Source: Actinophytocola algeriensis
Lineage (GTDB): Bacteria > Actinomycetota > Actinomycetes > Mycobacteriales > Pseudonocardiaceae
Length of the DNA stretch: 64,000 bases
Assembly (NCBI RefSeq): GCF_014203735.1
Contig: NZ_JACHJQ010000003.1
Coordinates: forward strand, 233,326 to 297,325
Reading direction: 5' to 3'
A program made the translations under genes and the position numbers. Position 1 is the stretch's first letter, and each line of letters begins with the position of its first letter. Of the stretch, positions 52,745-61,595 are shown in pieces. A model generated the notes under the pieces. The model was not told where the DNA came from and made no database searches. It worked only from the letters and a program-made list of their open reading frames with translations.

Positions 52745-54886
52745 ATGACCACCACGCCGGTGACGTGTCCTCTGTGCGAAGCGACCTGCGGGCTGGCGGT
52801 GACGATCGAGGACAGCCGTGTCACGGGTGTGCGCGGCGACGACGCCGACGTGTTCTCCCACGGGTTCATCTGCCCCAAGGGCGCGTCGCTCGGTGCGCTG
52901 CACCACGACCCGGACCGGTTGCGCAGGCCGCTGGTGCGGCGCGACGGCGAGCTGGTCGAGACCACCTGGGACGAGGCGTTCGCGGAGATCGAGCGCAGGC
53001 TGCCGTCGATCATGGCGGAGCACGGGCGGGACGCGGTCGCGGTGTACGCGGGCAACCCGTCGGTGCACAACACGCCGACCTCGCTGTACGGCCCGGCGTT
53101 CTACAAGGCGCTCGGCACGAAGAACTTCTACACCGCGGGCACCGTCGACCAGGTGCCCAAGCACTTCTCGGTCGGCCACATGTTCGGCGGCGGGTTCACG
53201 ATCCCGGTGCCGGACCTGGACCGCACGGACCACCTGCTGATGCTGGGCGCGAACCCGCTCGTCTCCAACGGCAGCCTGATGACCGCGCCCGACGTGCGCG
53301 GCAAGCTGCGTGCGCTGCGCGAGCGCGGCGGCAAGCTCGTGGTGGTCGACCCGAAGCGGTCCAGGACCGCCGAGCTGGCCGACGAGCACCACGCGATCCG
53401 CCCCGGCACCGACGCGCTGCTGCTGTTCGCGCTGGTCAACGAGCTGTTCACGATGTCGCTGGTGAACACGCGGGACCTGCCGGTCAACGGTCTCGACGAG
53501 GTGCGGGCACTGGCCGCGCCGTTCACGCCCGAGACCGTCGCCGCGCACACGGACCTCGCCGCCGACGACATCCGCCGCATGGCGCACGAGCTGGCGGCGG
53601 CCGGACGGGCCGTCGTGTACGGCCGGATCGGCACCACGACGCAGGCGTTCGGCACGCTCGCGAGCTGGCTGATCGACGTGCTGAACGTGCTGACCGGCAA
53701 CCTGGACCGCGAGGGCGGCGCGATGTTCCCGCTCGCGGCCGCGGGCCAGGCCAACGCGCGGCCGTCCAAGCGGCGCGGCTTCCAGACCGGCCGGTGGCAC
53801 AGCCGGGTGCGCGGCCTGCCCGAGGTGGTCGGCGAGCTGCCGGTGGCGACGCTGGCCGACGAGATCCTGACGCCCGGCGATGGCCAGGTGCGGGCACTGA
53901 TCACGGTGTGCGGCAACCCGTGCCTGTCCACCCCCAACGCGGGCAGGCTCACGGAAGCGTTGGGGCACCTGGACTTCATGGTGTCGGTCGACGTGTACCT
54001 GAACGAGACGAGCAAGCACGCGGACGTGGTCCTGCCGGGGCCGACACCGCTCGAACGCCCGCACTACGACCTGGCGCTGTACCAGCTGGCGGTCCGCAAC
54101 GTCGCGAACTGGACCCCGGCCACGCTGCCGGCCGACGTGCCGCAGGAGTGGGAGACGCTGCTGCGCCTCACCGGCATCGTCACGGGCATGGGCGCGGCCG
54201 CGGACCTGGACGCGCTGGACGACTTCGTCGCGGGCGAGATGGCCAAGCGCTTCGACGTCGCGATCGGCGAGCGGCGCGGTCCGGAGCGGCTGATCGACAT
54301 CATGCTGCGCGGCGGCCCCTACGAGCTGACGCTCGCCGACCTCGAGGCCGCGCCGCACGGTGTGGACCTCGGCCCGCTCAAGCCGCGGATCCCGGACGTG
54401 CTCCGCACGCCGTCCGGCCGGATCGAGCTGGCGCCGGCCGCGATCACGACCGACGTGCCTCGGCTGGCGGCGGTGCTGGAGACACCGGTGAACGGCCAGC
54501 TGCTGCTGATCGGGCGCAGGCAGCTGTCGTCCAACAACTCGTGGATGCACAACCTGGAACCGTTGGTGCGCGGGAAGAACCGCTGCACCGCGCAGCTCAA
54601 CCCCGCGGACGCGGCCAGGCTGGGCCTCGTCGACGGTGGCACGGCCGTGGTCCGGTCCCGCGCCGGGAAGATCGAGATCCCGGTGGAGGTCACGGACGCG
54701 ATCCGGGCGGGCGTCGTGAGCATCCCGCACGGCTGGGGCCACGACGTGGACGGCACCCGCACCGCGGTCGCGACGGCGCACGCGGGCGTGAACACGAACG
54801 TCCTGGCCGACGACCAGCTCCTGGACGCACTGTCCGGCACCGCCGCGCTGAACGGCATCCCCGTCGAGGTCGAACCCGCCCGGTGA
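52745..54886 (+). CDS. Molybdopterin oxidoreductase (formate dehydrogenase/nitrate reductase-type)
   Basis: This 713-residue bis-MGD enzyme of the DMSO reductase superfamily begins MTTTPVTCPLCEATCGLAVT. Four cysteines at about 8, 11, 15 and 43 (C-x2-C-x3-C-x27-C) bind a 4Fe-4S cluster. Blocks NPSVHNTPTSLYGPAFYKAL, LLMLGANPLVSNGSLM, HHAIRPGTDALLLFALVNEL and VCGNPCLSTPNAGRLTEALG are typical. The C-terminal dinucleotide-binding domain includes LNPADAARLGLVDGG. The length suits a soluble assimilatory-like oxidoreductase. No partner subunits are adjacent, so the substrate is open. Confidence 0.88.
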   Translation: MTTTPVTCPLCEATCGLAVTIEDSRVTGVRGDDADVFSHGFICPKGASLGALHHDPDRLRRPLVRRDGELVETTWDEAFAEIERRLPSIMAEHGRDAVAVYAGNPSVHNTPTSLYGPAFYKALGTKNFYTAGTVDQVPKHFSVGHMFGGGFTIPVPDLDRTDHLLMLGANPLVSNGSLMTAPDVRGKLRALRERGGKLVVVDPKRSRTAELADEHHAIRPGTDALLLFALVNELFTMSLVNTRDLPVNGLDEVRALAAPFTPETVAAHTDLAADDIRRMAHELAAAGRAVVYGRIGTTTQAFGTLASWLIDVLNVLTGNLDREGGAMFPLAAAGQANARPSKRRGFQTGRWHSRVRGLPEVVGELPVATLADEILTPGDGQVRALITVCGNPCLSTPNAGRLTEALGHLDFMVSVDVYLNETSKHADVVLPGPTPLERPHYDLALYQLAVRNVANWTPATLPADVPQEWETLLRLTGIVTGMGAAADLDALDDFVAGEMAKRFDVAIGERRGPERLIDIMLRGGPYELTLADLEAAPHGVDLGPLKPRIPDVLRTPSGRIELAPAAITTDVPRLAAVLETPVNGQLLLIGRRQLSSNNSWMHNLEPLVRGKNRCTAQLNPADAARLGLVDGGTAVVRSRAGKIEIPVEVTDAIRAGVVSIPHGWGHDVDGTRTAVATAHAGVNTNVLADDQLLDALSGTAALNGIPVEVEPAR

Positions 54887-54904
54887 ATCAATCTGAATCA
54901 GCCG

Positions 54905-54934
54905 TTGACGATGCACGTGCACGCCTGGTCTAAT
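54905..54934 (+). promoter_or_regulatory. Sigma-70-type promoter for the XRE regulator
   Basis: TTGACG (54905-54910) and TCTAAT (54929-54934) are separated by 18 bp, a good housekeeping-type pair, about 60 bp before the ATG at 54997. The spacer contains the palindrome GTGCAC. Confidence 0.5.
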
Positions 54935-54996
54935 TCGCATCATCACGCATCACCTTGGATCATCCCGCTGCACGGATGACGGGAGGGTTCACGAGC

Positions 54997-55860
54997 ATGG
55001 ACACCCCGGACGGGTCGGGACGGCATCAGCTGGCGGCGGAACTGCGGCGCCTGCGCGACCTGGCCGGGGTGTCCGGCCGCGAGCTGGCACAGCGCGTCGG
55101 CATCAGCCAGTCCAAGGTGTCGCGGATCGAGTCGGGCGCGGTCGTCCCGTCCCTCCCGGAAGTCACCGCATGGGGAAAGGAGCTGGGCGTGTCCGTCGAG
55201 ACGCAGGAGCGGCTGACCGCCTTGACCGGGACGGCCTACGACGAGATACACCCGTGGCAGGAAGCTCTGCGACGGCGCGGCAACTTACAGAACACCGTGC
55301 AGGACCTGGAGACGACCGCGGCCAGGACCTACACGTTCCAGCCCGCGCTGGTGCCAGGGCTGCTGCAGACCGCGGAGTACGCCCGCCGCGTCATCGCCAT
55401 GTTCCACCAGCAGTACGGCGGCTCGGACCCCGCCGCCGAGGTCGCGGGCAGGCTGCACCGCCAGCTCGCGCTGTACGAAGAGCACCGGCAGTTCGACTTC
55501 CTGATCACCGAGACCGCGCTGAGATGGCGACCCGGACCCGTCGCCCTGCAACTGGCACAGCTCGACCGGATCGACTCGGTCAGCACGCTCGACAACGTCA
55601 CCGTGGGCCTGGTCCCGCTTGACGTCGAGGCCACCACGCTCACGACGCACAACTTCGTGATCTACGAAGGCGAGGACGGCGCGGACGCGACGGTCACGGT
55701 CGAGACGATCCACGCGGACATGGCGGTCGACAGTGCGGAACACGTGGATCTCTACCGTTCCCGCTGGTCTCTGCTCCGGCGGTCGGCGCTGTGCGGTGAC
55801 GAAGCGCGGGAGTTCCTGCGCTTCGTCGCGGCCGACCTCCGCACCCGTTCCGCCACGTAG
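54997..55860 (+). CDS. XRE family regulator with DUF5753 sensor domain
   Basis: This 287-residue protein has an N-terminal helix-turn-helix (LAAELRRLRDLAGVSGRELA, then RVGISQSKVSRIESGAVVPS) and a C-terminal DUF5753 domain. Seen are YTFQPALVPGLLQTAEYARR, RLHRQLALYEEHRQFDFLIT and ALRWRPGPVALQLAQLDRI. Such regulators are abundant in actinomycetes and pair with a DUF397 protein, present here but convergent at 55870. ATG 54997 is preceded by GGGAGGG. They often influence development or antibiotic synthesis. The specific role is unknown. Confidence 0.88.
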   Translation: MDTPDGSGRHQLAAELRRLRDLAGVSGRELAQRVGISQSKVSRIESGAVVPSLPEVTAWGKELGVSVETQERLTALTGTAYDEIHPWQEALRRRGNLQNTVQDLETTAARTYTFQPALVPGLLQTAEYARRVIAMFHQQYGGSDPAAEVAGRLHRQLALYEEHRQFDFLITETALRWRPGPVALQLAQLDRIDSVSTLDNVTVGLVPLDVEATTLTTHNFVIYEGEDGADATVTVETIHADMAVDSAEHVDLYRSRWSLLRRSALCGDEAREFLRFVAADLRTRSAT

Positions 55861-55869
55861 GACGGTGCG

Positions 55870-56076
55870 CTATGGCGCCATTCCCGGCCCCATCGCGCCG
55901 GCGAAGGCGTCCCAGCCACCGCGCGTGAAGAACAGCAGCGGTCCGTCGGGGTCCTTGGAGTCCCGTACTCCAACTACTCCGGCGTTGGCCACCTCCACGC
56001 AGTTGCCGCCCTCGCTGAAGGTGCTCTTCACGAAGGTGACGTGCGCCCGGATCCATTTCTCCATGGGGCCGCTCAT
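55870..56076 (-). CDS. DUF397 protein
   Basis: This 68-residue protein (MSGPMEKWIRAHVTFVKSTF) has the diagnostic FVKSTFSEGGNCVEVAN, VGVRDSKDPDGPLLFF and a W-D-A-F near the end, as in the small DUF397 partners of XRE-DUF5753 regulators. An internal ATG at 56064 is the alternative start. Usually the two genes are colinear; here they are convergent with 9 bp between stops, which is unusual. Its start codon lies only 18 bp from that of the divergent SARP-like gene. Confidence 0.85.
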   Translation of the reverse strand: MSGPMEKWIRAHVTFVKSTFSEGGNCVEVANAGVVGVRDSKDPDGPLLFFTRGGWDAFAGAMGPGMAP

Positions 56077-56094
56077 GACTGGGTGCATGGGTCC

Positions 56095-56862
56095 ATGGAA
56101 ACCCGAAGGCAGAAGATGACGAAAGTATCCGACATTTTTTCGCCCGAAACTGTCATGTTTCACTTGCACGGCATCGTGGGGGCCACCGCGGCGGGGACGC
56201 CCGTCGACCTGGGCCCGGAGCTGGAACGGCGGATGCTCGTGCCGTTGCTGCTGGCCAAGGGGAAGGCGGTCTCCCGCCTCGAGCTGACCGACTGGATGTG
56301 GGACGAAGCGCCGGAGGACGCACCGGACGAGATCGAGGAGCACCTGACCGGTCTGCGCCGCCGGCTCGCGGCCCTGCGTTTCCGGCAGACGATGGTCAAC
56401 CGCGACCAGGTCTGCCGCCTCACCATCGCACCGGAACAGGTCGACGCGCACCGCCTGACCTCGGCCGTCACCGAGGCCGACCGGCTCGACGACCGGACCG
56501 CGGCCGCCCGGCTGCGCGAGGTACTCGACCTGTGCGCCGGGGTACCGCTGGCCGGGTTGTCCGGGCGGCGCATCGCCCGCTGCCGCCACGCCCTCCTCGA
56601 GGAACGCCGGAACGCGGAGATCGCGTTGATCCGCACCGAGTCCCGCCTCGGCCGCGCCGAGGAGCACGTCCCGGACCTCGTGCGGCTGTCGCACGAGCGG
56701 CTGGCGGACACCGAGGTGGTCGGGCTCGCCGTGGCCACGCTGCACCGCACGGGCAGGCTGGCCGAGGCCGCCGCGCTGTACGACCGCCATCGCGAGCACC
56801 TGATCGAGCTGGGCATGTCGATGCGGAAGCTGCTGCCGGACCCCAGGGTGGAGAGCCACTAA
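56095..56862 (+). CDS. SARP/BTAD-type transcriptional activator-like protein
   Basis: This 255-residue protein starts at ATG 56095 or 56116 (MTKVSDIFSPETVMFHLHGI). It has a winged-helix part (RMLVPLLLAKGKAVSRLELT then DWMWDEAPEDAPDEIEEHL). A bacterial transcriptional activation domain follows (VDAHRLTSAVTEADRLDD, ALLEERRNAEIALIRTESRL and VATLHRTGRLAEAAALYDRH). This is the small SARP plan of pathway-specific regulators of antibiotic clusters. No biosynthetic cluster is in view, so it may act elsewhere. It is divergent from DUF397 with 18 bp between starts. Confidence 0.8.
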   Translation: METRRQKMTKVSDIFSPETVMFHLHGIVGATAAGTPVDLGPELERRMLVPLLLAKGKAVSRLELTDWMWDEAPEDAPDEIEEHLTGLRRRLAALRFRQTMVNRDQVCRLTIAPEQVDAHRLTSAVTEADRLDDRTAAARLREVLDLCAGVPLAGLSGRRIARCRHALLEERRNAEIALIRTESRLGRAEEHVPDLVRLSHERLADTEVVGLAVATLHRTGRLAEAAALYDRHREHLIELGMSMRKLLPDPRVESH

Positions 56863-57046
56863 TGCGTGTCCCCTGGATCTTTGTGCGAAGTCTGTGGCTG
56901 ATCAGCAGGTACCCCAGGGGAACGTGACGGCACTCAGCCACCAACCGCCTGCGGTCCGCAGGCGTCGCTGGGTCGGGACCGACACTGTCAAGGCCGGGGA
57001 GGCGGAACAGTCCCCTGGTGGCCGGCCGCGCCGAGGGGGTGGCCGG

Positions 57047-57706
57047 CTACCAGGCCCGGTCCAGGTCCGCGTGGTCGCGGATCCACGCGTGCATGACGAT
57101 GCCTGCCGCCACGCCCGCGTTGATGGAGCGGGTCGAGCCGAACTGCGCGATCGACACGACCTGGGTGGCCTGCTTGCGTGCGTCGTCGGACAGGCCAGGG
57201 CCTTCCTGCCCGAACACGAGGACGCACCGCCTCGGCAGCGTCACCGTCTCCAGCCGGGCCGCGCCCGGGGTGTTGTCGACCGCCACCACCGCGAGGCCGT
57301 CCTCGGTCGCGAAGTCCAGCAGGGAAGCCATGTCCGGGTGGTGGTGCACGTGCTGGTACCGGTCGGTGACCATGGCACCGCGCCGGTTCCAGCGGCGGCG
57401 GCCGACGATGTGGACCGCGCTGGCCGCGAACGCGTTGGCGGTGCGGACGACCGTGCCGATGTTGTGGTCGTGCCGGAAGTTCTCGATGGCGACGTGGAAG
57501 TCGTGGCGGCGGGTGTCGAGGTCGGCGACCACGGCGTCGCGGCGCCAGTAGCGGTAGTGGTCGACCACGTTGCGGCGGTCGCCGTCGGTCAGCAGCGCCG
57601 GGTCGTAACGGTCGTCGGCGGGCCAGTCACCCGGCCACGGTCCTACGCCGACGGGCTCGCCGAACTCCCACTCTGTTGGACCGGACTCGTCCGCCACCGC
57701 TTCCAC
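57047..57706 (-). CDS. TrmH family RNA methyltransferase (SpoU type)
   Basis: This ~219-residue SPOUT methyltransferase modifies rRNA or tRNA using SAM. Visible motifs are NFRHDHNIGTVVRTANAFAA (motif 1), LVFGQEGPGLSD (motif 2) and STRSINAGVAAGIVMHAWI (motif 3), all in the usual order. The start is uncertain; GTG 57706 or GTG 57697 both overlap the DUF2784 gene by 55-64 bp. It lies just downstream of DUF2784 and near pyrE, as in the mycobacterial pyrE neighbourhood, where a similar RNA methyltransferase is found. Confidence 0.88.
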   Translation of the reverse strand: MEAVADESGPTEWEFGEPVGVGPWPGDWPADDRYDPALLTDGDRRNVVDHYRYWRRDAVVADLDTRRHDFHVAIENFRHDHNIGTVVRTANAFAASAVHIVGRRRWNRRGAMVTDRYQHVHHHPDMASLLDFATEDGLAVVAVDNTPGAARLETVTLPRRCVLVFGQEGPGLSDDARKQATQVVSIAQFGSTRSINAGVAAGIVMHAWIRDHADLDRAW

Positions 57707-58032
57707 ACTCCCACGTACGACACGACCAGCAGCACGACCGCGCCCACCGCGACGACCGGCAGGAGCGGACGGGGGATGATCGAGTCGTAGATGTAGTACT
57801 CGTTGAAACCACCCGGCAGCGGGCCGAGGCCCTGCATGCCGCGGAACCAGTCTTCCAGGGCGGTCAGCGGGCACGGAAGCGGCAGCACGTTGACGATGAC
57901 ACCCCATGCCGCGAAGAAGACGTGCACGTAGATCGATCTTCGCCAGCGCCAGGCCAGGAACCCGCCCAAGCCGATGTACAGCAGCGCGAGGAAATGCACC
58001 ACCATCGTGACATCGGCGAGTAATTCGGCCAT
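57643..58032 (-). CDS. DUF2784 membrane protein
   Basis: This 129-residue protein (MAELLADVTMVVHFLALLYI) has three or four hydrophobic segments. It shows the DUF2784 features LADxVVxxHFLxxLYI, GGFLAWRWRRSIYVHVFFAA, PLPCPLTALEDWFRGMQGLG and DSIIPRPLLPVVAVG. The function is unknown. The 3' end overlaps the start of the methyltransferase gene. It lies between LemA and TrmH on the same strand. Confidence 0.85.
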   Translation of the reverse strand: MAELLADVTMVVHFLALLYIGLGGFLAWRWRRSIYVHVFFAAWGVIVNVLPLPCPLTALEDWFRGMQGLGPLPGGFNEYYIYDSIIPRPLLPVVAVGAVVLLVVSYVGVWKRWRTSPVQQSGSSASPSA

Positions 58033-58052
58033 ACCGCCACGCTACCGAAAAA

Positions 58053-58742
58053 TCAAGCCTCCGGTGGCCGGCCTTCCGGTGGCTGCGCTGCTGGTGGCGG
58101 CTGGTGCGCGCCCAGCGCGGGCTGCCCGAGCGGCGGGGTCGGCGCTGCCGGACCCGTCAACGAGTCGAACGCGCCCCTGAGCGACGGCGCCGCCCGCACG
58201 TTCGGGTCGTCGACCTCGTAGTACTCCTTCTTCTGGAACTTGCCGAAGTTCGCGACCATACTCGACGGGAACGTGTCGAACCGCGTGTTGAAGGCACGCA
58301 CGTTGCCGTTGTAGAACCGGCGGCCGGCGGCGACCCGGTCCTCGGTCTCGACCATCTGCTGCTGCAGCTCGAGGAAGTTCTGGTTCGACTTCAGGTTCGG
58401 GTACTGCTCCGCCACCGCGAAGAAGTTCGACAGCGCGCCGTTCAGCGCCTGCTCGGCCTGCCCCTGGGCGGCCGGGCCCGCACCGTGCGCGGCGACCGCC
58501 TGCGTGCGGGCCTGCACGACCTGGGTCAGCGTCTGCTGCTCGAACTGGGCGGACGCCTTGGTGACCTCGACGAGGTTGCCGATCAGGTCGTGTCTGCGCT
58601 GCAGCTCCACGTCGATCTGGCGCCAGGACTCCTCGATGGTGTTCCGCTGCCGCGCGAACTTGTTGTACATCGAGATGAAGGCGACGACGGTGATCACGAT
58701 GATCGCCACCACTACCAGCAGGATGATGAAGACTGCGGTCAC
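58053..58742 (-). CDS. lemA: LemA family protein
   Basis: This 229-residue protein has an N-terminal membrane anchor (FIILLVVVAIIVITVVAFIS) and a long helical LemA domain: SMYNKFARQRNTIEESWRQI, DVELQRRHDLIGNLVEVTKA, then AEQYPNLKSNQNFLELQQQM and FNTRFDTFPSSMVANFGKFQ. A Pro-rich tail follows. LemA proteins are membrane-bound helical scaffolds of unclear function, often near peptidases or envelope genes. Here it lies after pyrE on the same strand. Confidence 0.92.
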   Translation of the reverse strand: MTAVFIILLVVVAIIVITVVAFISMYNKFARQRNTIEESWRQIDVELQRRHDLIGNLVEVTKASAQFEQQTLTQVVQARTQAVAAHGAGPAAQGQAEQALNGALSNFFAVAEQYPNLKSNQNFLELQQQMVETEDRVAAGRRFYNGNVRAFNTRFDTFPSSMVANFGKFQKKEYYEVDDPNVRAAPSLRGAFDSLTGPAAPTPPLGQPALGAHQPPPAAQPPEGRPPEA

Positions 58743-58784
58743 GCGGGTGAGGCTATACCGCGAAGGGCCGCCTCGCGGTGTGTC

Positions 58785-59357
58785 TCACAAACCCAGGTCC
58801 TCGAGGTTCAGCAGGTAGCGGTACGGGAGACCCCGTGCCTCGATGGCCTCACGGGCCCCGGTGTCGCGGTCGACGACGGTGGCGACGCCGACGACCCGCG
58901 CCCCGGCTTCCGCCAGCGCGTCGACCGCGGTCAGCACGCTGCCGCCGGTGGTCGAGGTGTCCTCGACGGCCAGCACCGGCTGCCCGGCGACCTCGATGCC
59001 CTCGATGCGCCGCTGCATGCCGTGCGCCTTGCTCTCCTTGCGGACCACGAACACGTCCAGCACCTCACCGGCGGCCGCCGCGGCGTGCATCATCGCGCCT
59101 GCGACCGGGTCGGCGCCGAGGGTGAGACCGCCCGCGGCGACGTAGTCCCAGTCGGCGGTGAGCTGGCGCAGCAGACGCCCGATGAGCGGGGCCGCCGCGT
59201 GGTGCAGCGTCGCGCGGCGGAGGTCGACGTAGTAGTCGGCCTCCTTGCCGGAGGCGAGCGTCACGCGCCCGTGTACCACGGAGAGCTCGGTGACGAGGCG
59301 GGCGAGCTCGCCCTTTGCTGAGAGGTCAACGGTTCGCACGGGTCCACACTGTCTCAT
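58785..59357 (-). CDS. pyrE: Orotate phosphoribosyltransferase
   Basis: PyrE joins orotate to PRPP, giving OMP in pyrimidine synthesis. The 190-residue protein has the PRPP-binding loop VLAVEDTSTTGGSVLTA with two acidic residues. It also has FVVRKESKAHG (Lys-x-x-x-His loop) and AAGGLTLGADPVAGAMM. I give ATG 59357 (MRQCGPVRTVDLSAKGELAR); GTG 59339, giving MRTVDLSAKGELARLV, is also likely. The placement near TrmH and fba/purA recalls mycobacterial gene order. The identity is certain. Confidence 0.95.
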   Translation of the reverse strand: MRQCGPVRTVDLSAKGELARLVTELSVVHGRVTLASGKEADYYVDLRRATLHHAAAPLIGRLLRQLTADWDYVAAGGLTLGADPVAGAMMHAAAAAGEVLDVFVVRKESKAHGMQRRIEGIEVAGQPVLAVEDTSTTGGSVLTAVDALAEAGARVVGVATVVDRDTGAREAIEARGLPYRYLLNLEDLGL

Positions 59358-59392
59358 GACGTGGGGCGATGGCGGCGGCGGCGCGCCAGAAG

Positions 59393-60679
59393 TCACACCC
59401 GGTGGCTCGGCTGCACGAGGTAGCCGGGCAGCTCGTTGCCCCACCGGCCGTCCGGCGGTACGTCCACCGGCGCGCCGACGTGGTAGGTCAGCACGTCGTC
59501 CGGCAGGGCCTCGATCAGGTCGCACGCCAGCTCGGTGATCGAGTCCGCCAGCGCCTGGTCGCGGAGCTCACCGACGGCCGAGACCCAGATCCCGCCACGC
59601 TTGATGGTCTCCGGCACGCCGTCGTCCTCGGGCGTCAGCGGCTCGGACTGGAAGATCACGCACGCCGACCGCGTCGCCGGACGGTCCAGCAGGAGGTCGG
59701 TGAAGTCGCGGGTCAGCACCTTGAGCGCGAAGTCCGGGCGCGGGGTGCCGCACAGGTAGACCGCGTCGAACCGTGGGTCGCCGGAGGTCACACCGTCGTC
59801 GAACCTCGGCTGCCTGCCCCGCTCGCTCGCGATCCGCCTGGCCGCGATCATCAGAACCGGCCAGATCGTGGGCACCGAGATCTTCACGGAGACCGCGGTC
59901 TCGGTGATGCCCCACAGCTTGCGCGGGTGCTCGTAGCGTTCGACCTCGTGACCGCGGTGCGTGAGGTGCTGCATCAGGTGCAGCGTGCCGACCGGGGTCG
60001 GCCCGAGGTCGTCGATCTCGCTGATCCTCGGCGACGGTGTGGCGGGGTACCCGGCGGTGTGGACGAAGCCGGGGATCATGCCGAAGAGCGTGGCCGCGAA
60101 GTCCCGCAGCTCGCCCAGTCGCATGGCGCCGTCCAGCGGCCCGTCCCGCCACACGGCGAGGGTGTTGCCGCCGAGCCGTAGCGAGAAGCCCTGGTTGGCG
60201 AGGAGCCACTCCATCACGCGCGGGTTGAGGACGTCGTAGCTGAACCGGTCGTGCGCGCCATCGACGCGGAAGGCGGCGTTGAACTCCTCGCTCTCCAGCA
60301 GCAGGTCGCGGCCGAGCCCGGATTCCTTGCGCACCACCAGTTCCGGCACCGGCGCGGGTAGTTCCAGGACGGCGGCGGAGCAGATGCCGCTGCGCAGCCC
60401 GTCCGGTCCGCCCCCGACGCGGAACCAGCTGAACTGGACGATCAGCCCCGGCCTGCCCGCGATCGGGCCGGAGAGGACGTCGTGCAGCTCCTGGCTGGAG
60501 CCGCGGTCGAACGGTGCGCCGGGCAGGTGCGCCAGCAGTTCAGGGGTGCCCGCGGTGTAGCGGTACCCGTTGCGCCCGGCCCACCAGCTGACGGTCCGCC
60601 GGTCCTCCTTGCCGGTGGTGCGGAACCACATGACCACGAGCAGTGCCGCGGCCACGCCCCCGACGATCCACCAGATCAT
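59393..60679 (-). CDS. Membrane-anchored unknown protein, two-part (paralogue of 62620 gene)
   Basis: This 428-residue protein has an N-terminal transmembrane helix (MIWWIVGGVAAALLVVMWFR). The following ~180-residue domain includes FSWFRVGGGPDGLRSGICSA, LESEEFNAAFRVDGAHDRFS and YDVLNPRVMEWLLANQGFSL, a pattern shared with the 62620 protein. The C-terminal half is a second, separate globular domain. I know no function; the domain resembles DUF3137-like membrane proteins, but loosely. Its ATG overlaps the stop of the scramblase-like gene upstream (ATGA), so they are coupled. Confidence 0.6.
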   Translation of the reverse strand: MIWWIVGGVAAALLVVMWFRTTGKEDRRTVSWWAGRNGYRYTAGTPELLAHLPGAPFDRGSSQELHDVLSGPIAGRPGLIVQFSWFRVGGGPDGLRSGICSAAVLELPAPVPELVVRKESGLGRDLLLESEEFNAAFRVDGAHDRFSYDVLNPRVMEWLLANQGFSLRLGGNTLAVWRDGPLDGAMRLGELRDFAATLFGMIPGFVHTAGYPATPSPRISEIDDLGPTPVGTLHLMQHLTHRGHEVERYEHPRKLWGITETAVSVKISVPTIWPVLMIAARRIASERGRQPRFDDGVTSGDPRFDAVYLCGTPRPDFALKVLTRDFTDLLLDRPATRSACVIFQSEPLTPEDDGVPETIKRGGIWVSAVGELRDQALADSITELACDLIEALPDDVLTYHVGAPVDVPPDGRWGNELPGYLVQPSHRV

Positions 60680-61485
60680 CCGAACCCGCGCTCGTCCTGC
60701 TTGAGCGCGGTGTCCACGGTCAGCGCGGAGGCCACGACCATGCTGGCGAGCGGTTCCCGCAGCGGCCGGTGGATCTGCACGACGTAGTTGTCGGCGGTGG
60801 TGAACATGGTCTTGGCGAAGCCTTCGAACGTCTTCGTGATGCGGGCGACCTCACCGCCGGTGTGATCGGTGACGGAGAAGTTCCACGCCCGCCAGTTCTC
60901 GGCCTGGATCCCGCCCACCTGCTGCTCGTTGACGAGGAATGAGAACCGGATCTTGCCGAACACGTTGTCCTGCACGATCTGCCCGATCTCGTTGCCGTCC
61001 GGCCGCTGCACGATGATCCGGGACTTGAACACCTTGGCAGGCCGCGTCAGCATCAGCACCGGCTGGTGGTCGATGTCCCGCACTTCCAGGCGGTGCGTGA
61101 GGAACTGGTCGTAGCTGGTGAAGAACCGGACCGCTTTCTTGAACGCGTTCTGCCCGACCTGGGCCACCGACCCGATCTGCTTGCCGTGCTGGTCGAAGAC
61201 GGCGTACTCGTTGGCCATCTCGATGAGCTTGACCTTCTGGTTGACCACGAGCACGGGTTCGGTGAAGAGGGTGCCGCCGCCGTACCCGGCCTGGCCCACA
61301 CCGGCGGCGCGGGTCTGCTCCCGGATCTTGTCCGGATCGGGGCCGCGCCCGACCTGCACCTCCCAGGGGGAGGCGTCGCTCCGGGGGGCCTTCTGCTGTG
61401 TGTGCTGCGTCCACTGAGCGCCGTCCCACCAGCGAAGAACGGTGGAGCCAGGCTGCTCCGGGTACCAACCGGGCGGCTGCGTCAT
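60676..61485 (-). CDS. DUF2510 plus LURP-one/scramblase-related protein
   Basis: This 269-residue protein begins MTQPPGWYPEQPGSTVLRWW. That is the DUF2510 motif, PGWYPDP-x-G-x-x-RWWDG-x-x-W, found at the N termini of actinobacterial membrane and secretion proteins. The rest has ANEYAVFDQHGKQIGSVAQV, RLEVRDIDHQPVLMLTRPAK and WRAWNFSVTDHTGGEVARIT. This is the tubby-like/LURP-one beta barrel of phospholipid-scramblase-related proteins. It may bind lipids. It is coupled to the 59393 gene. Function is unproven. Confidence 0.75.
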   Translation of the reverse strand: MTQPPGWYPEQPGSTVLRWWDGAQWTQHTQQKAPRSDASPWEVQVGRGPDPDKIREQTRAAGVGQAGYGGGTLFTEPVLVVNQKVKLIEMANEYAVFDQHGKQIGSVAQVGQNAFKKAVRFFTSYDQFLTHRLEVRDIDHQPVLMLTRPAKVFKSRIIVQRPDGNEIGQIVQDNVFGKIRFSFLVNEQQVGGIQAENWRAWNFSVTDHTGGEVARITKTFEGFAKTMFTTADNYVVQIHRPLREPLASMVVASALTVDTALKQDERGFG

Positions 61486-61595
61486 GGGGGCAGCTTGTCA
61501 CCGCGAGCCGCGCCCCGCAGCCGTTGTCCGAATACTCCGGTCCAGGGTGGCTCACGGCGGTACGCTCGTTACGGAGCGCAGCCAGGGGAGGTCGG

